A stretch of 43,926 nucleotides of DNA from Acidimicrobiaceae bacterium (GCA_002709645.1 PAQG01000012.1:1-43926); one strand, 5' to 3'. Counted from the stretch's first letter, positions 8,014 to 16,830 are shown. Numbers and translations are program-made. The notes: generated by a model from the letters alone, not told the origin.

Positions 8014-8792
8014 TGAGTCAACAGATTCCTCCATACCCTGAAGGGAAAAATCTCCTTAATGGCAAGTCGGTCGTTATCACAGCCGCTGCAGGTTCCGGAA
8101 TTGGCTTTGCGACTGCAAAGCGATGCGCTGAAGAAGGAGCAAAAGTTTTTCTTTCGGATTTACATGAACGCCGACTCAATGAAGCCGTGGAGTCTCTTTG
8201 TGATGAAGGCTATGATGCGACGGGGATGCTATGTGATGTGACTATTGAGGAAGAAGTCCAGTCCTTAGTTAACGCCGCAAAAGAACGTTTTGGGACAATA
8301 GATGTCATGATCAATAATGCTGGGTTGGGAGGCCAATCAGATCTCGTAGATATGACCGATGAACAATGGCTTAAAGTTATTGATGTAACGCTCACTGGAA
8401 CGATGAGGTGTACTAGAGCTGCTATGCGCCATATGATTCCGAATGGTAAAGGCGTCATTGTTAATAACGCGAGTGTGGTCGGTTGGCGAGCCCAAGAAGG
8501 GCAATCACATTACGCGGCTGCGAAAGCTGGGGTGATGGCGTTAACAAGGTGTTCAGCTCTAGAGGGGGCAAAGAGCGGCGTAAGGATAAATGCTGTAGCG
8601 CCCAGTTTTGCAAATCACCCGTTCTTAGCAAAAGTAAGTGATCCGGATTTGCTAGAAACTCTAGAGTCGCAAGAACCATTTGGTCGTGGCGCTGAGCCAT
8701 GGGAAGTTGCGAATGTAATTATTTTTCTTGCAAGTGACTTAAGTGGGTATATGACAGGAGAGAATGTCAGTGTCAGCTCGCAACACCCATAG
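8013..8792 (+). CDS. ipdF: IpdF-like SDR (steroid C/D-ring hydroxyacyl-CoA dehydrogenase)
   Basis: Short-chain dehydrogenase of 259 residues. From memory it closely tracks Rv3559c (IpdF), which acts on the hydroxylated indane-CoA intermediate during steroid C/D-ring catabolism. Seen: nucleotide loop TAAAGSGIG (23-31), NNAGLGGQS, Ser154, Tyr167 and Lys171 (SHYAAAKAGVMALTRCSA), and the distinctive C-terminus SVSSQHP. The GTG start overlaps the preceding TAG stop by one base, implying translational coupling. It lies in a side-chain operon, while ipdABC is 4 kb away. The nearest alternative is a generic 3-ketoacyl reductase, but the family-specific tail argues against that. Confidence 0.85.
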   Translation: MSQQIPPYPEGKNLLNGKSVVITAAAGSGIGFATAKRCAEEGAKVFLSDLHERRLNEAVESLCDEGYDATGMLCDVTIEEEVQSLVNAAKERFGTIDVMINNAGLGGQSDLVDMTDEQWLKVIDVTLTGTMRCTRAAMRHMIPNGKGVIVNNASVVGWRAQEGQSHYAAAKAGVMALTRCSALEGAKSGVRINAVAPSFANHPFLAKVSDPDLLETLESQEPFGRGAEPWEVANVIIFLASDLSGYMTGENVSVSSQHP

Positions 8793-8818
8793 GGGCAACG
8801 TAAAGGCTGCGGGTTGAA

Positions 8819-9958
8819 ATGACGGGCCCGCTTAAGGGTGTCTCCGTACTTGAGCTATCAGGTATAGGCCCAGCACCATTTGCTGGCATGTACCTATCTG
8901 ATCTCGGAGCAGAAGTGCTCAGAGTTGGACGGGTAGGAGGAAATAGTAACCCCCTTGCTTCAAGATCTGGGCCACTTGAACGAGGAAAGCATTCAATAAA
9001 TATCAATTTGAAGTCAAGTAAAGGAACGGAAATTCTCCTAAAACTTGTTAAGCAATGTGATGTTTTGCTTGAAGGTTTCAGGCCAGGAGTTGTAGAGAAA
9101 ATGGGGATCGGTCCAGATATTTGTCTTGCTGCTAATCCTAATCTCGTATATGCACGTATGACCGGGTGGGGCCAAGAAGGGCCTTTGTCCCAAGCAGCAG
9201 GTCATGACATCAACTACATAGGTTTAGCTGGGCCTCTTGCCCATATAGGACGGAAAGAGCAAGCTCCTTCAGTTCCACTTAATCTCGTTGGTGACTTTGG
9301 TGGCGGGTCAATGTTCGTAATCAGTGGTATTCTGGCAGCATTGCTAGCTGTCAAAAATGGTAGATCAGGGCAAGTAGTAGACGCAGCGATGGTAGACGGT
9401 GCAGCGTATCTCGCATCACCACTCTTTGCGGCACATGCATCAGGATTTTGGACTAACCATCGAGGGAATAATCTTCTTGATTCGGGAGCTCCTTTTTATG
9501 ATGTCTACGAAACGAAATGTGGGAATTATGTTGCCGTTGGAGCCATTGAACCACAGTTCTATGAACAGTTATTGAATGGACTTCAGCTGGCGCAAGAAGA
9601 ATTACCATCGCAGAACGATCGTGATCATTGGGAAGAAACTAAGCAGAAATTTGCTAAAATTTTTCTGACAAAGACAAGAGAAGAATGGGCAGCAATTTTT
9701 GACGGAACTGATGCTTGTGTCACTCCGGTATTGAATATGGGAGAGAGCCCATTGCATATGCATGCGGAGGAAAGGCAGGCTTTCTTTGAAACGAGCGGTA
9801 TTCTCCAACCGAGGCCAGCCCCACGGTTTTCAGAAACTCCATCTCTTCCATCTGAAGAATCTGAGGATTTAGGAGCGAGTACGGATCGGATTCTTGCCCG
9901 TTTAGGTTTCAGCGAACAAGAAATCGTTTTTCTTAGAGACGATAGTATTGTCAGCTGA
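8819..9958 (+). CDS. mcr: Alpha-methylacyl-CoA racemase (CaiB/BaiF family III CoA-transferase fold)
   Basis: 379-residue racemase that interconverts 2R/2S-methylacyl-CoA. In sterol degradation this inverts C25 of the cholestenoyl-CoA so that side-chain beta-oxidation can proceed. The start PLKGVSVLELSGIGPAPFAGM and the motif GWGQEGPLSQAAGHDINYIGLAG are diagnostic. His129 and Asp159 (NLVGDFGGGS) align with catalytic His126 and Asp156 of the Mycobacterium enzyme MCR, both offset by three. The CoA-binding FRPGVVEKMGIGP is intact. An ATG start lies 26 bases after the IpdF-like gene. It closes the operon, 10 bases from a convergent gene with no visible terminator. Confidence 0.9.
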   Translation: MTGPLKGVSVLELSGIGPAPFAGMYLSDLGAEVLRVGRVGGNSNPLASRSGPLERGKHSININLKSSKGTEILLKLVKQCDVLLEGFRPGVVEKMGIGPDICLAANPNLVYARMTGWGQEGPLSQAAGHDINYIGLAGPLAHIGRKEQAPSVPLNLVGDFGGGSMFVISGILAALLAVKNGRSGQVVDAAMVDGAAYLASPLFAAHASGFWTNHRGNNLLDSGAPFYDVYETKCGNYVAVGAIEPQFYEQLLNGLQLAQEELPSQNDRDHWEETKQKFAKIFLTKTREEWAAIFDGTDACVTPVLNMGESPLHMHAEERQAFFETSGILQPRPAPRFSETPSLPSEESEDLGASTDRILARLGFSEQEIVFLRDDSIVS

Positions 9959-9968
9959 GAAGATTTCT

Positions 9969-10982
9969 TTACAAAACCAGCTCGGCCAGTGTTCGCATTG
10001 TTGTTACGTCATTTGCTCCGATAATCAGTGTTGTTACAGGCGACTGTTTCCATAGTTCTATACGTTCAGCAATTCGGCCAATTGGCCCTACCAATGAAAT
10101 CTCATCCGCGAAATCATCAGGAACAGCCATAATCGCTTCGTTTCGTTTACCCGACAAGAATAGGGATTGAATCTCATTTGCTTCTTTCTCGTAACCCATT
10201 CGAGCCATAAGCTCAGTATGAAAATTTCGTTTTTGCGCACCCATGCCACCTATGTAGAAAGCAAGGATAGCTTTTTGAGGAAGCAATCCTTCGGTGGCAT
10301 CATCGCAGATGTTCACTGTCACGTTGACAGCAATCTCGTAATCATCTGGAATGCTAGATTCCGGAAGTTCGTATATTTCTGGGCGTTCCGGAGAATAGTA
10401 GAGAGGTAGCCACCCATCGCACTTTTCAAACGCAAGAGCAATGTTCTTTGGTCCTTCAGCTCCCAAGAAAATAGGTATATCGGAACGAAGCGGAGTGTTA
10501 ATTAGCTTAAGTGGCTTCCCTAACCCCCATGAACCTAAAGAATCCTTTGGGTAAGGAAGGGGCAGATTCGGGCCAGGAGATGTAACAGGACCTTCGCGTT
10601 GAAGAATCTTCCGGATAATATCTATAGTTTCTCTAGTTCTTTGAATTGGTTTTCCAAAGGGTTGCCCATGCCACCCTTCAATAACTTGTGGCCCAGATAC
10701 TCCTATACCTAAACAAAACCTTCCTTCGGAAAGGGTGTCAAGAGTCATGGCATGCATGGCTAAAGCAGCCGGAGTTCGCGCCCCCAATTGAGCAATACCA
10801 GTTGCTAATTTGATTTTTTTTGTATGCGCACCAACCCAACAAAGTGGGGTAAATGCATCACTGCTATAACTCTCTCCAGTCCAAAGAGAATCAAAACCTA
10901 GGCGTTCAGCTTCCATTCCCACAGTAATAATGTCCTGCCGTGGCTGACCCGTCCAGTACCCATATTGGGCGCCGAGTTTCAT
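9969..10982 (-). CDS. F420-dependent LLM-class oxidoreductase (Rv3520c-like)
   Basis: Luciferase-like TIM-barrel oxidoreductase, 337 residues, probably F420-dependent; substrate unknown. Seen: MEAERLGFDSLWTGESYSSDAFTPL, ATGIAQLGARTPAALAMHAMTLDTLSEGRFCLGIGVSGPQVIEGWHG and IPIFLGAEGPKNIALAFEKCDGWLP, the standard order of this family. It resembles the coenzyme F420-dependent protein Rv3520c, which lies near mycobacterial cholesterol genes (recollection). Its ATG overlaps the stop of the MBL-fold gene by four bases (ATGA). As the last gene of an operon that starts divergently from ipdA, it is probably part of steroid catabolism, with a redox step not yet assignable. Confidence 0.85.
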   Translation of the reverse strand: MKLGAQYGYWTGQPRQDIITVGMEAERLGFDSLWTGESYSSDAFTPLCWVGAHTKKIKLATGIAQLGARTPAALAMHAMTLDTLSEGRFCLGIGVSGPQVIEGWHGQPFGKPIQRTRETIDIIRKILQREGPVTSPGPNLPLPYPKDSLGSWGLGKPLKLINTPLRSDIPIFLGAEGPKNIALAFEKCDGWLPLYYSPERPEIYELPESSIPDDYEIAVNVTVNICDDATEGLLPQKAILAFYIGGMGAQKRNFHTELMARMGYEKEANEIQSLFLSGKRNEAIMAVPDDFADEISLVGPIGRIAERIELWKQSPVTTLIIGANDVTTMRTLAELVL

Positions 10983-11986
10983 GGCTTACTCAATGCTTTG
11001 AATATCCCATCGGCAGTAGGGTTGCCTTCGCTTGAAACCATCCCATTCTCCACTAATTGCACTAGATGACTGAAGACTGATTGGCCAGCAGCCATGTAAA
11101 GAATATGGGGTGTTTCTCGGTACATCTCAATCACGAGCTCAGGAATAGTTTTTGGTCCTGACTTAAGGCATTCAAGTATTTGTCGCTCTCTATCTAACCT
11201 ATGGGTGATTAAAGATTTCGTGAAATTGATTGGATCTGGGATTCTAGGACCATGCGTTGGGTAGAAAAATTTATCATTCCGGTCCAAAAGCAGTTCAAGG
11301 CTATCCATGTACTCGTTCATTGACCCTTCAGGTTCAGGGATCACTGATGTGCTCCAACCCATTACATGGTCTCCAGAGAATAAACTGCGCTCTTCTTTGT
11401 AACCGAAACATAGATGATTGGAGATATGGCCAGGTGTATGAACAACTTCAAGAGTCCATGTTCCACCAGCAATAATATCACCATGTACGACTTCAAAATC
11501 GGGGGAGAAAGACATGTCTCCGGGTTCATCTTGATCGTGTTCTGAATTATCTTTACCAGCTGATGGCATGCTCTTAAGGAGTTCCTCTAACTCTTCCTCA
11601 GTGGGAAGTAGGGAATCCCAAGTTGTTGGTTTGGCTCTAATAACTGCATCTTCAGGGGGGGTAGGGTGGCCCCCAAATCCGTAGATAGGGGCGCCAGTAG
11701 CAGTTTGAAGTGCCCGACTCGCTGGTGAATGATCCCTATGGGTATGGGTGACAACAATGTGTGTTATTTCCTCTCCGCTTACAGCAGAAAGAATCGAAGC
11801 AACATGTTCGTCATCTTCTGGGCCAGGGTCTATCACGGCTACTTGACCGCGTCCCACTATGTATGTCCCTGTACCGGTAAAAGTAAACCGACCTGGATTA
11901 TTGGCAACGACCCTACGAATAGTTGGTGTGACCTCAACGGCAGTCCCGTATCTTGGGTCAATGTCTGTTACATAGGGAATACCCAT
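10979..11986 (-). CDS. Metallo-beta-lactamase-fold hydrolase (LACTB2-like)
   Basis: MBL-fold protein, 335 residues. The metal motif THTHRDH gives His81, His83, Asp85 and His86. Further ligands are in VVHTPGHISNHLCFG and LFSGDHVMGW, with THGPR later; the C-terminal ~75 residues form the winged-helix-like LACTB2 tail (RERQILECL...PELVIEMYRETP). An acidic insert (roughly 125-158) is unusual. LACTB2-type proteins are nucleases or thioester/lactone hydrolases, so hydrolysis of a CoA thioester or ring lactone is possible here but unproven. It starts immediately after the SDR stop codon (TAAATG, no gap) and overlaps the LLM, so all three are tightly coupled. Confidence 0.85.
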   Translation of the reverse strand: MGIPYVTDIDPRYGTAVEVTPTIRRVVANNPGRFTFTGTGTYIVGRGQVAVIDPGPEDDEHVASILSAVSGEEITHIVVTHTHRDHSPASRALQTATGAPIYGFGGHPTPPEDAVIRAKPTTWDSLLPTEEELEELLKSMPSAGKDNSEHDQDEPGDMSFSPDFEVVHGDIIAGGTWTLEVVHTPGHISNHLCFGYKEERSLFSGDHVMGWSTSVIPEPEGSMNEYMDSLELLLDRNDKFFYPTHGPRIPDPINFTKSLITHRLDRERQILECLKSGPKTIPELVIEMYRETPHILYMAAGQSVFSHLVQLVENGMVSSEGNPTADGIFKALSKP

Positions 11987-12772
11987 TTAAGAATCTTTCA
12001 AGACTTCAGTAGCTTCCAAGTACGTTGGTTTATCCCCACCTCCGTGAACGACAATATTAGATCCTGACATCCATTCGGCTTTATCGGATGCTGCAAATAA
12101 ACATGCGTTAGCCACATCTTGAGGGTTGCCTAACCGTTGCATTGGCAAAGTAGCAGCAATTTTAGCAACGCTCTCATCATCTCCATAGAAGTTTCTACTT
12201 TCGTCAGTCAATATGAGACCAGCAGTAATAGAGATGACTCTAATATTTGGCCCCCATTCCAATGCGAGCGTTTCGGTTGCATTGATGACACCAGCCTTTG
12301 CAGCACCATAGGCAACACCAAGAGGGTTTGCTCTCATCCCGCTAACACTTGAGATATTTAAAATCACTCCTGTACCTGATGACTTTCTAATAAGGCTCGC
12401 CGCTTCTTGAGAGAAAAGTATTGGTGATACCAAGTTCAGATCTATAACGCTACGCGTAAAACGTTCACTTGCTGTTGATGAGTCCGCTGGGGGGGCTCCA
12501 CCAGCATTGTTAACCAGCACATCTAGCTTCCCGTATTCCTCATCACAAAGAGCTATTACAGCCTTAATTTGTTCATGGTCACGTACATCGCAAGTAATAA
12601 ATTTGGCTTGCCGATCACCGTATTCAATAGAGCCTTCCGGGGCGTTTCTTGCACACACGACCACATCAGCACCAGCACGTAAGAAATTCTCAGCGATTAC
12701 TTTCCCTATGCCTTTTGTACCGCCAGTAACGACTACAACCTGACCTTCGAAGTTTTTTTCTGGAATTGTCAC
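11987..12772 (-). CDS. SDR oxidoreductase (Rv3549c-like, steroid ring catabolism)
   Basis: Short-chain dehydrogenase, 261 residues: TGGTKGIG (16-23), NNAGGAPPAD, Ser142, Tyr155 and Lys159. The C-terminal part (TAGLILTDESRNFYG, PMQRLGNPQDVANACLFAAS, VVHGGGDKPTYL) matches my recollection of Rv3549c, a KstR2-regulon SDR neighbouring ipdAB in mycobacteria. A role with the Ipd enzymes is therefore likely, although its exact substrate is not established. The GTG start has GGGGCAG upstream. It is the first gene of the operon divergent from ipdA, and their 123-bp spacer holds two palindromes. Confidence 0.85.
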   Translation of the reverse strand: MTIPEKNFEGQVVVVTGGTKGIGKVIAENFLRAGADVVVCARNAPEGSIEYGDRQAKFITCDVRDHEQIKAVIALCDEEYGKLDVLVNNAGGAPPADSSTASERFTRSVIDLNLVSPILFSQEAASLIRKSSGTGVILNISSVSGMRANPLGVAYGAAKAGVINATETLALEWGPNIRVISITAGLILTDESRNFYGDDESVAKIAATLPMQRLGNPQDVANACLFAASDKAEWMSGSNIVVHGGGDKPTYLEATEVLKDS

Positions 12773-12818
12773 AATCTGCCCCTAGAAACATAATACTTTG
12801 CTTTACATATTGTGACAG

Positions 12819-12832
12819 ATCGTGGCCACGAT
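12819..12832. promoter_or_regulatory. Perfect 14-bp palindrome in ipdA / SDR divergent promoter
   Basis: ATCGTGGCCACGAT is fully self-complementary and far more GC-rich than its surroundings. It sits in the spacer between the SDR operon and ipdA, where a TetR- or GntR-type operator would be expected. It does not match the mycobacterial KstR (TnnAACnnGTTnnA) or KstR2 (AnCAAGnnCTTGnT) consensus. Operator function is inference. Confidence 0.55.
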
Positions 12833-12834
12833 TG

Positions 12835-12855
12835 AGATAACCTTAGAAGTTATCT
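12835..12855. promoter_or_regulatory. Inverted repeat AGATAAC-N7-GTTATCT upstream of ipdA
   Basis: Two perfect 7-bp arms separated by cttagaa. Its centre is about 19.5 bp (nearly two helical turns) from the centre of the adjacent 14-bp palindrome and 51 bases before the ipdA ATG. The same 7-7-7 layout, with different arms, occurs upstream of the FadD gene at 22420. It could be a second operator. Confidence 0.5.
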
Positions 12856-12895
12856 ACTCTTGAAGTCATAGGAGAGAAAAGCGAGTATCTGTGCG

Positions 12896-13768
12896 ATGAA
12901 CAAAATACTAACCGAAGAAGAAGTTGTCACTCAGATAAAAGATGGTATGACGATAGGTGTAGGTGGATGGGGGTCACGTCGTAAACCCATGTCATTGATT
13001 TTGGCAATTATACGTGCAGGCATAAAGGATTTAACTGTTGTCAGCTATGGCGGTCCCGAAATCGGATTACTCTCCGCTACCGGACAACTAAGGAAAGCTA
13101 TATATGGCTTTGTTTCGTTGGACTCTATTCCTTTGGAACCTCATTTTAGGGTTGCAAGACAGACAGGAAAGATCGAAGCTACAGAATTAGATGAAGGTGC
13201 TTTCTACCTTGGGTTAATGGCTGCAGCACATCGCGTTCCTTTTTACCCTACGAGGGCAGGTCTAGGATCTGACATGTTAGAAATGAACCCAGAACTTAAA
13301 TTAGTAGAATCTCCATATCCAGATGAATCTGGGAATCATGAACAACTGGTTGCGATACCCGCCTTTGATATTGATGTGTCTCTAATCCATATGAATCGCG
13401 CTGACCAGGGGGGGAATGGGCAATTTCTTGGACCAGATCTATTTTTTGATGACCTGTTCGCTATGGCTGCAAAAAAGACTTATATGAGTTGTGAGAAAAT
13501 AATTCCTACAGAGAATCTTCTTGATGAAGGAAGTGTCCATACACTTCGAATTCCTCGAATTTTTGTAAATGGAGTAGTTGAGGCGCCACGAGGAGCCCAC
13601 TTTACTGAATGCCCTCCGGATTATGGAAGAGATGAGGATTTTCAAAAACTGTACGCAGCTACTGCTAAAGACCCTACGCTTTGGGAAAGTTTTAAATCTC
13701 GGTACTTAGCAACTGATTCGCATCAGGAATATTTAAGAATGGTTGACTCCCAGGAAGAGGAAAAGTGA
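12896..13768 (+). CDS. ipdA: IpdA, COCHEA-CoA hydrolase alpha subunit
   Basis: Class I CoA-transferase fold subunit of 290 residues. With IpdB it forms the enzyme that opens the last steroid ring as a hydrolase rather than a CoA-transferase. Strong family match: GMTIGVGGWGSRRKPM (18-32), VSYGGPEIGLL, GFVSLDS, IEATELDEG (likely holding the catalytic glutamate, 94-101), FYPTRAGLGSD, FDDLFAMAA and FVNGVVEAPRGAHFT followed by DYGRDEDFQ. ATG at 12896 is the only credible start; AGGAG lies about 24 bases upstream, so initiation is not strongly Shine-Dalgarno driven. It overlaps ipdB by four bases and heads an operon of at least five genes. Confidence 0.93.
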   Translation: MNKILTEEEVVTQIKDGMTIGVGGWGSRRKPMSLILAIIRAGIKDLTVVSYGGPEIGLLSATGQLRKAIYGFVSLDSIPLEPHFRVARQTGKIEATELDEGAFYLGLMAAAHRVPFYPTRAGLGSDMLEMNPELKLVESPYPDESGNHEQLVAIPAFDIDVSLIHMNRADQGGNGQFLGPDLFFDDLFAMAAKKTYMSCEKIIPTENLLDEGSVHTLRIPRIFVNGVVEAPRGAHFTECPPDYGRDEDFQKLYAATAKDPTLWESFKSRYLATDSHQEYLRMVDSQEEEK

Positions 13769-14517
13769 GACGCTCCGATATCTGTATCGCCGAAATAGCC
13801 GAGTGCTTCCGAGGTGAAAGCGACATCCTCTGCAACCCAATAGGAATTAGTCCAATAATCGGTGGCCGATTAGCAAAAGCTACGTTCGCCCCAGATGTCG
13901 TAATGACCGACGCTGTTTCCGTCTTGGCCACGAACACGCTACCAATCGGAGATCAGGACGCTCCAAGAGTGATTGAATCGTATGCCCCATACCGAACTAT
14001 TTTTGACATTGTATGGTCTGGCCGCAGACATGTGATGATGGGGGCGACGCAAATAGACCAGTATGGAAATCAAAACATCGCTGCGATTGGGGATTTCCAA
14101 AAACCAAAAGCACAACTCTTAGGATTGAGAGGAGCTCCTGGGAACTTAATTAATCACCGAACTAGTTATTGGGTGCCAAACCATACGAAAAGAAGCTTTG
14201 TCTCCAAAGTTGATGTTGTTTCCGGCCCAGGTTATGACCGGATGAGTGAAATTGGGGAACCGAGCAATAGGTACCATGACTTACACCGTGTTGTCTCAAA
14301 TCTTGGTGTCTTTGATTTTGAAACTCCTGACCGCCAGATGCGTCTTCGGTCAATTCATCCTGGTGTTGAGATTGATGAGGTAGTTGAGAATACTGATTTT
14401 GAAATTGTTATTCCTGACAATCTGGAACTGAGTCGAGTTCCTTCAGAAGCTGAACTAGAAATCATTAAAATCATTGACCCAACGGAACTGAGATATTCCG
14501 AGGTTCAGGATGTATGA
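13765..14517 (+). CDS. ipdB: IpdB, COCHEA-CoA hydrolase beta subunit
   Basis: Beta subunit of the IpdAB steroid ring-cleaving hydrolase, 250 residues with a GTG start in a GTGA overlap with ipdA. Seen: the opening ICIAEIAECFRGESDILCNPIGISPIIGGRLAKATFAPDVVMTD, VWSGRRHVMMGATQIDQYGNQN, LLGLRGAPGN, RTSYWVPNHTKRSFV and a C-terminal HPGVEIDEVVENTDFEI. These match the IpdB branch (IpdB lacks the CoA-transferase catalytic glutamate motif of ordinary beta subunits). It acts as a soluble heteromer with IpdA and overlaps ipdC by eight bases. Confidence 0.92.
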   Translation: MRRSDICIAEIAECFRGESDILCNPIGISPIIGGRLAKATFAPDVVMTDAVSVLATNTLPIGDQDAPRVIESYAPYRTIFDIVWSGRRHVMMGATQIDQYGNQNIAAIGDFQKPKAQLLGLRGAPGNLINHRTSYWVPNHTKRSFVSKVDVVSGPGYDRMSEIGEPSNRYHDLHRVVSNLGVFDFETPDRQMRLRSIHPGVEIDEVVENTDFEIVIPDNLELSRVPSEAELEIIKIIDPTELRYSEVQDV

Positions 14518-15586
14518 CTTTCACCCAAAGCTTCAAACCCCGATTTGCAAGAAGTTAGGGATCGACTACCCAATTATCCAAACGGGAATGGGTTGGGTAT
14601 CAACATCTAAGTTGACAGCAGCAACTAGCGCAACAGGGGCTATCGGTTTTCTTGCAACAGCAACACAAACGTTCTCTGAAATGAAAACATCTGTTAGAGA
14701 AATTCAAGAATTAACGGACAATCCTTTTGGCATTAACGTTCGAACTGATTCGCCGGATATAGAAGAAAGGCTTAACTGGGCGATTAAAGCAGGAGTTAAA
14801 GTTGTTTCTTTTGCTCAAGCTCCAAAACCAGAGATGGTCAAAAAACTTTCAGACAGCGGAATCGTAACGATTCCAACTATCGCTGCGAGAAGGCACGCAG
14901 AGAAAGTCGCTGAGTGGGGAGTTGATGCTGTCATCGCTCAAGGTCAAGAAGGGGGAGGCCACACTGGCGAAGTACCAACAGCAGTTCTGATCCCTCAGGT
15001 TACTAAAGCCATTGACATACCAGTTTTTGCAGCCGGAGGAATAACAGACGGACGGGGGCTAGTAGCTGCTTTAGCTTGGGGAGCGCAGGGAATTGCTATG
15101 GGGACTAGATTTCTACTCTCCGATGAAAGTGATGTACCTATTAAAATTAAACAAGCATATTTTGAAGCGGTCGTCACGGATACGATTCGAACCCAATCAA
15201 TTGACGGTGTGCCACAGAGAGTCATTAACACTGGGATGGTCCAAAATTTAGAAAGAAATCGGTACCTTAAATTCCCGAGAGCTGCGAAGAACGCTTTGAA
15301 ATTTCGACAAGCCACTAACACATCTTTTCTAGACCTGCTTAGAGAAGCTATTGCTATGAAGAAGAATCAGGAGATGACGTGGGCACAAATAGCTTTGGCT
15401 GCAAATGCCCCGATGTTAACGAAAGCAACGATGGTCAATGGGAATTACGAAATTGGGATAATGCCAACAGGGGTGGGTTTAGGAGTCATTGAATCTGCGC
15501 CAACAGTTTTAGAAATTATTGAAGAGATAATGGCAGAAGCCTCTCAATGTCTCAGAGACTTAACTGCGTCAGAGGAAAAGAACTAG
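14510..15586 (+). CDS. ipdC: IpdC, FMN-dependent reductase of steroid C/D-ring catabolism
   Basis: Nitronate-monooxygenase-fold flavoprotein, 358 residues. IpdC reduces the unsaturated ring intermediate of the HIP pathway. Visible FMN/active-site motifs: PIIQTGMGWVST near the N-terminus, NPFGINVRTDSPD, QGQEGGGHTGEVP (with the family His), VFAAGGITDGRGL and GIAMGTRFLLSDES. The position directly behind ipdAB, with an eight-base ATGTATGA-type overlap, matches the conserved ipdABC order and favours IpdC over a generic nitronate monooxygenase. Nine bases separate its stop from the next start. Confidence 0.9.
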   Translation: MYDFHPKLQTPICKKLGIDYPIIQTGMGWVSTSKLTAATSATGAIGFLATATQTFSEMKTSVREIQELTDNPFGINVRTDSPDIEERLNWAIKAGVKVVSFAQAPKPEMVKKLSDSGIVTIPTIAARRHAEKVAEWGVDAVIAQGQEGGGHTGEVPTAVLIPQVTKAIDIPVFAAGGITDGRGLVAALAWGAQGIAMGTRFLLSDESDVPIKIKQAYFEAVVTDTIRTQSIDGVPQRVINTGMVQNLERNRYLKFPRAAKNALKFRQATNTSFLDLLREAIAMKKNQEMTWAQIALAANAPMLTKATMVNGNYEIGIMPTGVGLGVIESAPTVLEIIEEIMAEASQCLRDLTASEEKN

Positions 15587-15594
15587 GTAACCTG

Positions 15595-16764
15595 ATGGAC
15601 TTAAATTTCACTGCTGCAGAAAAATCTTTTCGCGAGGAGATACGAACATGGTTAGAGGAAAACAAACCAAAAGATAAATGGCTCCCAATGGATACAGAAA
15701 TTGGGTTTGAGCAGCATAGAGGTTGGGAACACCAGCTATTTGATTCAAATTGGTCTGTCCCTAATTGGCCAAATGAGTACGGGGGGAGAGAATGTTCATT
15801 AATTGAATGGCTGCTTTTTGAGGAAGAATATTATCTATCGGGGGCGCCAGGCAGGGTTAATACGAATGGGATAACCCTGTTGGGTCCAACTCTGTTTGAA
15901 TGGGGTACACAAGAACAGAAAGACCGATTTCTTCCACCAATGGCGGCTGGTAAGGACATTTGGGCGCAGGGATGGTCCGAGCCGAACACAGGAAGTGATC
16001 TAGCGAGTCTCGCAACAACCGCTATTCGAGATGGAGAAAACTATGTTCTTAATGGCCAGAAAACTTGGTGTTCAAGAGGCGCATGGGCAGATTGGATTTT
16101 TTGCATAGTGAGAACCGACCCTGCTAGCGAAAGGCATGCAGGTTTAAGTTACCTTCTTGTCCCTGCGGATGCGCCAGGGTTAACGAGAAGACCTGTTTCT
16201 CGACTTGATGGGGAACCAGCGTTTGCTGAATTATTCTTTGATGACTGTTTAGTTAAAGCTGAAAATAGGCTTGGAGATGAAGGTGCAGGCTGGAATGTAG
16301 CGATGGCTACTGCAAGCAGCGAGAGAGGCCTAAACCTTAGAGCACCGGGGAGATTTCTTGCTGCCGCCAATCAACTGGTTGAACTTTACCGTCGCTTGTT
16401 AGCGGAGGAACGAGTAATCCCCACAGAACTTCGAGATCAAGTTGTTGACGGATATATCGCCGCACAAGCCTATAGGTGGCAAGTCTTTTCCAAAGCTTCT
16501 GCTCTAATGCATGGTGCAAGTATGGGGGCAGAGGCGAGCTACATGAAAATTTTCTGGTCGGAACTTGATGTAGATTTACACGCTACTGCCCTCCGGCTTT
16601 TAGCTGATCAAGGTGAATTGGTTTCCCCAGCCTCAGATGCAGTTTCTGGTGGTAGCTGGATGAGTGGCTACTTATTTGCTTTAGCTGGACCGATTTATGC
16701 AGGAACAAATGAGATTCAACGCAATATTGTCGCAGAACGAGTTTTGGGATTACCAAGAAAATGA
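15595..16764 (+). CDS. Acyl-CoA dehydrogenase, large subunit of heteromeric pair (IpdE1-type)
   Basis: FAD-dependent acyl-CoA dehydrogenase, 389 residues. Flavin-binding segment AQGWSEPNTGSDLAS (124-138), NGQKTWCSRG, and C-terminal IYAGTNEIQRNIVAERVLGLPR. The usual YEGT glutamate is Ala369; Glu243 (SSERG) lies where steroid FadE heteromers such as FadE26 carry the catalytic base, so that residue is the likely base. An ATG at 15595 with AGGTAA upstream is preferred to an ATG at 15547 inside ipdC. Paired with the next gene, and behind ipdABC, it fits IpdE1-IpdE2, which desaturates a ring-derived CoA ester; FadE30-like activity is the alternative. Confidence 0.85.
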   Translation: MDLNFTAAEKSFREEIRTWLEENKPKDKWLPMDTEIGFEQHRGWEHQLFDSNWSVPNWPNEYGGRECSLIEWLLFEEEYYLSGAPGRVNTNGITLLGPTLFEWGTQEQKDRFLPPMAAGKDIWAQGWSEPNTGSDLASLATTAIRDGENYVLNGQKTWCSRGAWADWIFCIVRTDPASERHAGLSYLLVPADAPGLTRRPVSRLDGEPAFAELFFDDCLVKAENRLGDEGAGWNVAMATASSERGLNLRAPGRFLAAANQLVELYRRLLAEERVIPTELRDQVVDGYIAAQAYRWQVFSKASALMHGASMGAEASYMKIFWSELDVDLHATALRLLADQGELVSPASDAVSGGSWMSGYLFALAGPIYAGTNEIQRNIVAERVLGLPRK

Positions 16765-16830
16765 TGCGTTTAATTATTGCAGAGGATTTCTTAACTCATA
16801 CGAGAAGGTTTGTCACAGGAGTTTTCGCCT

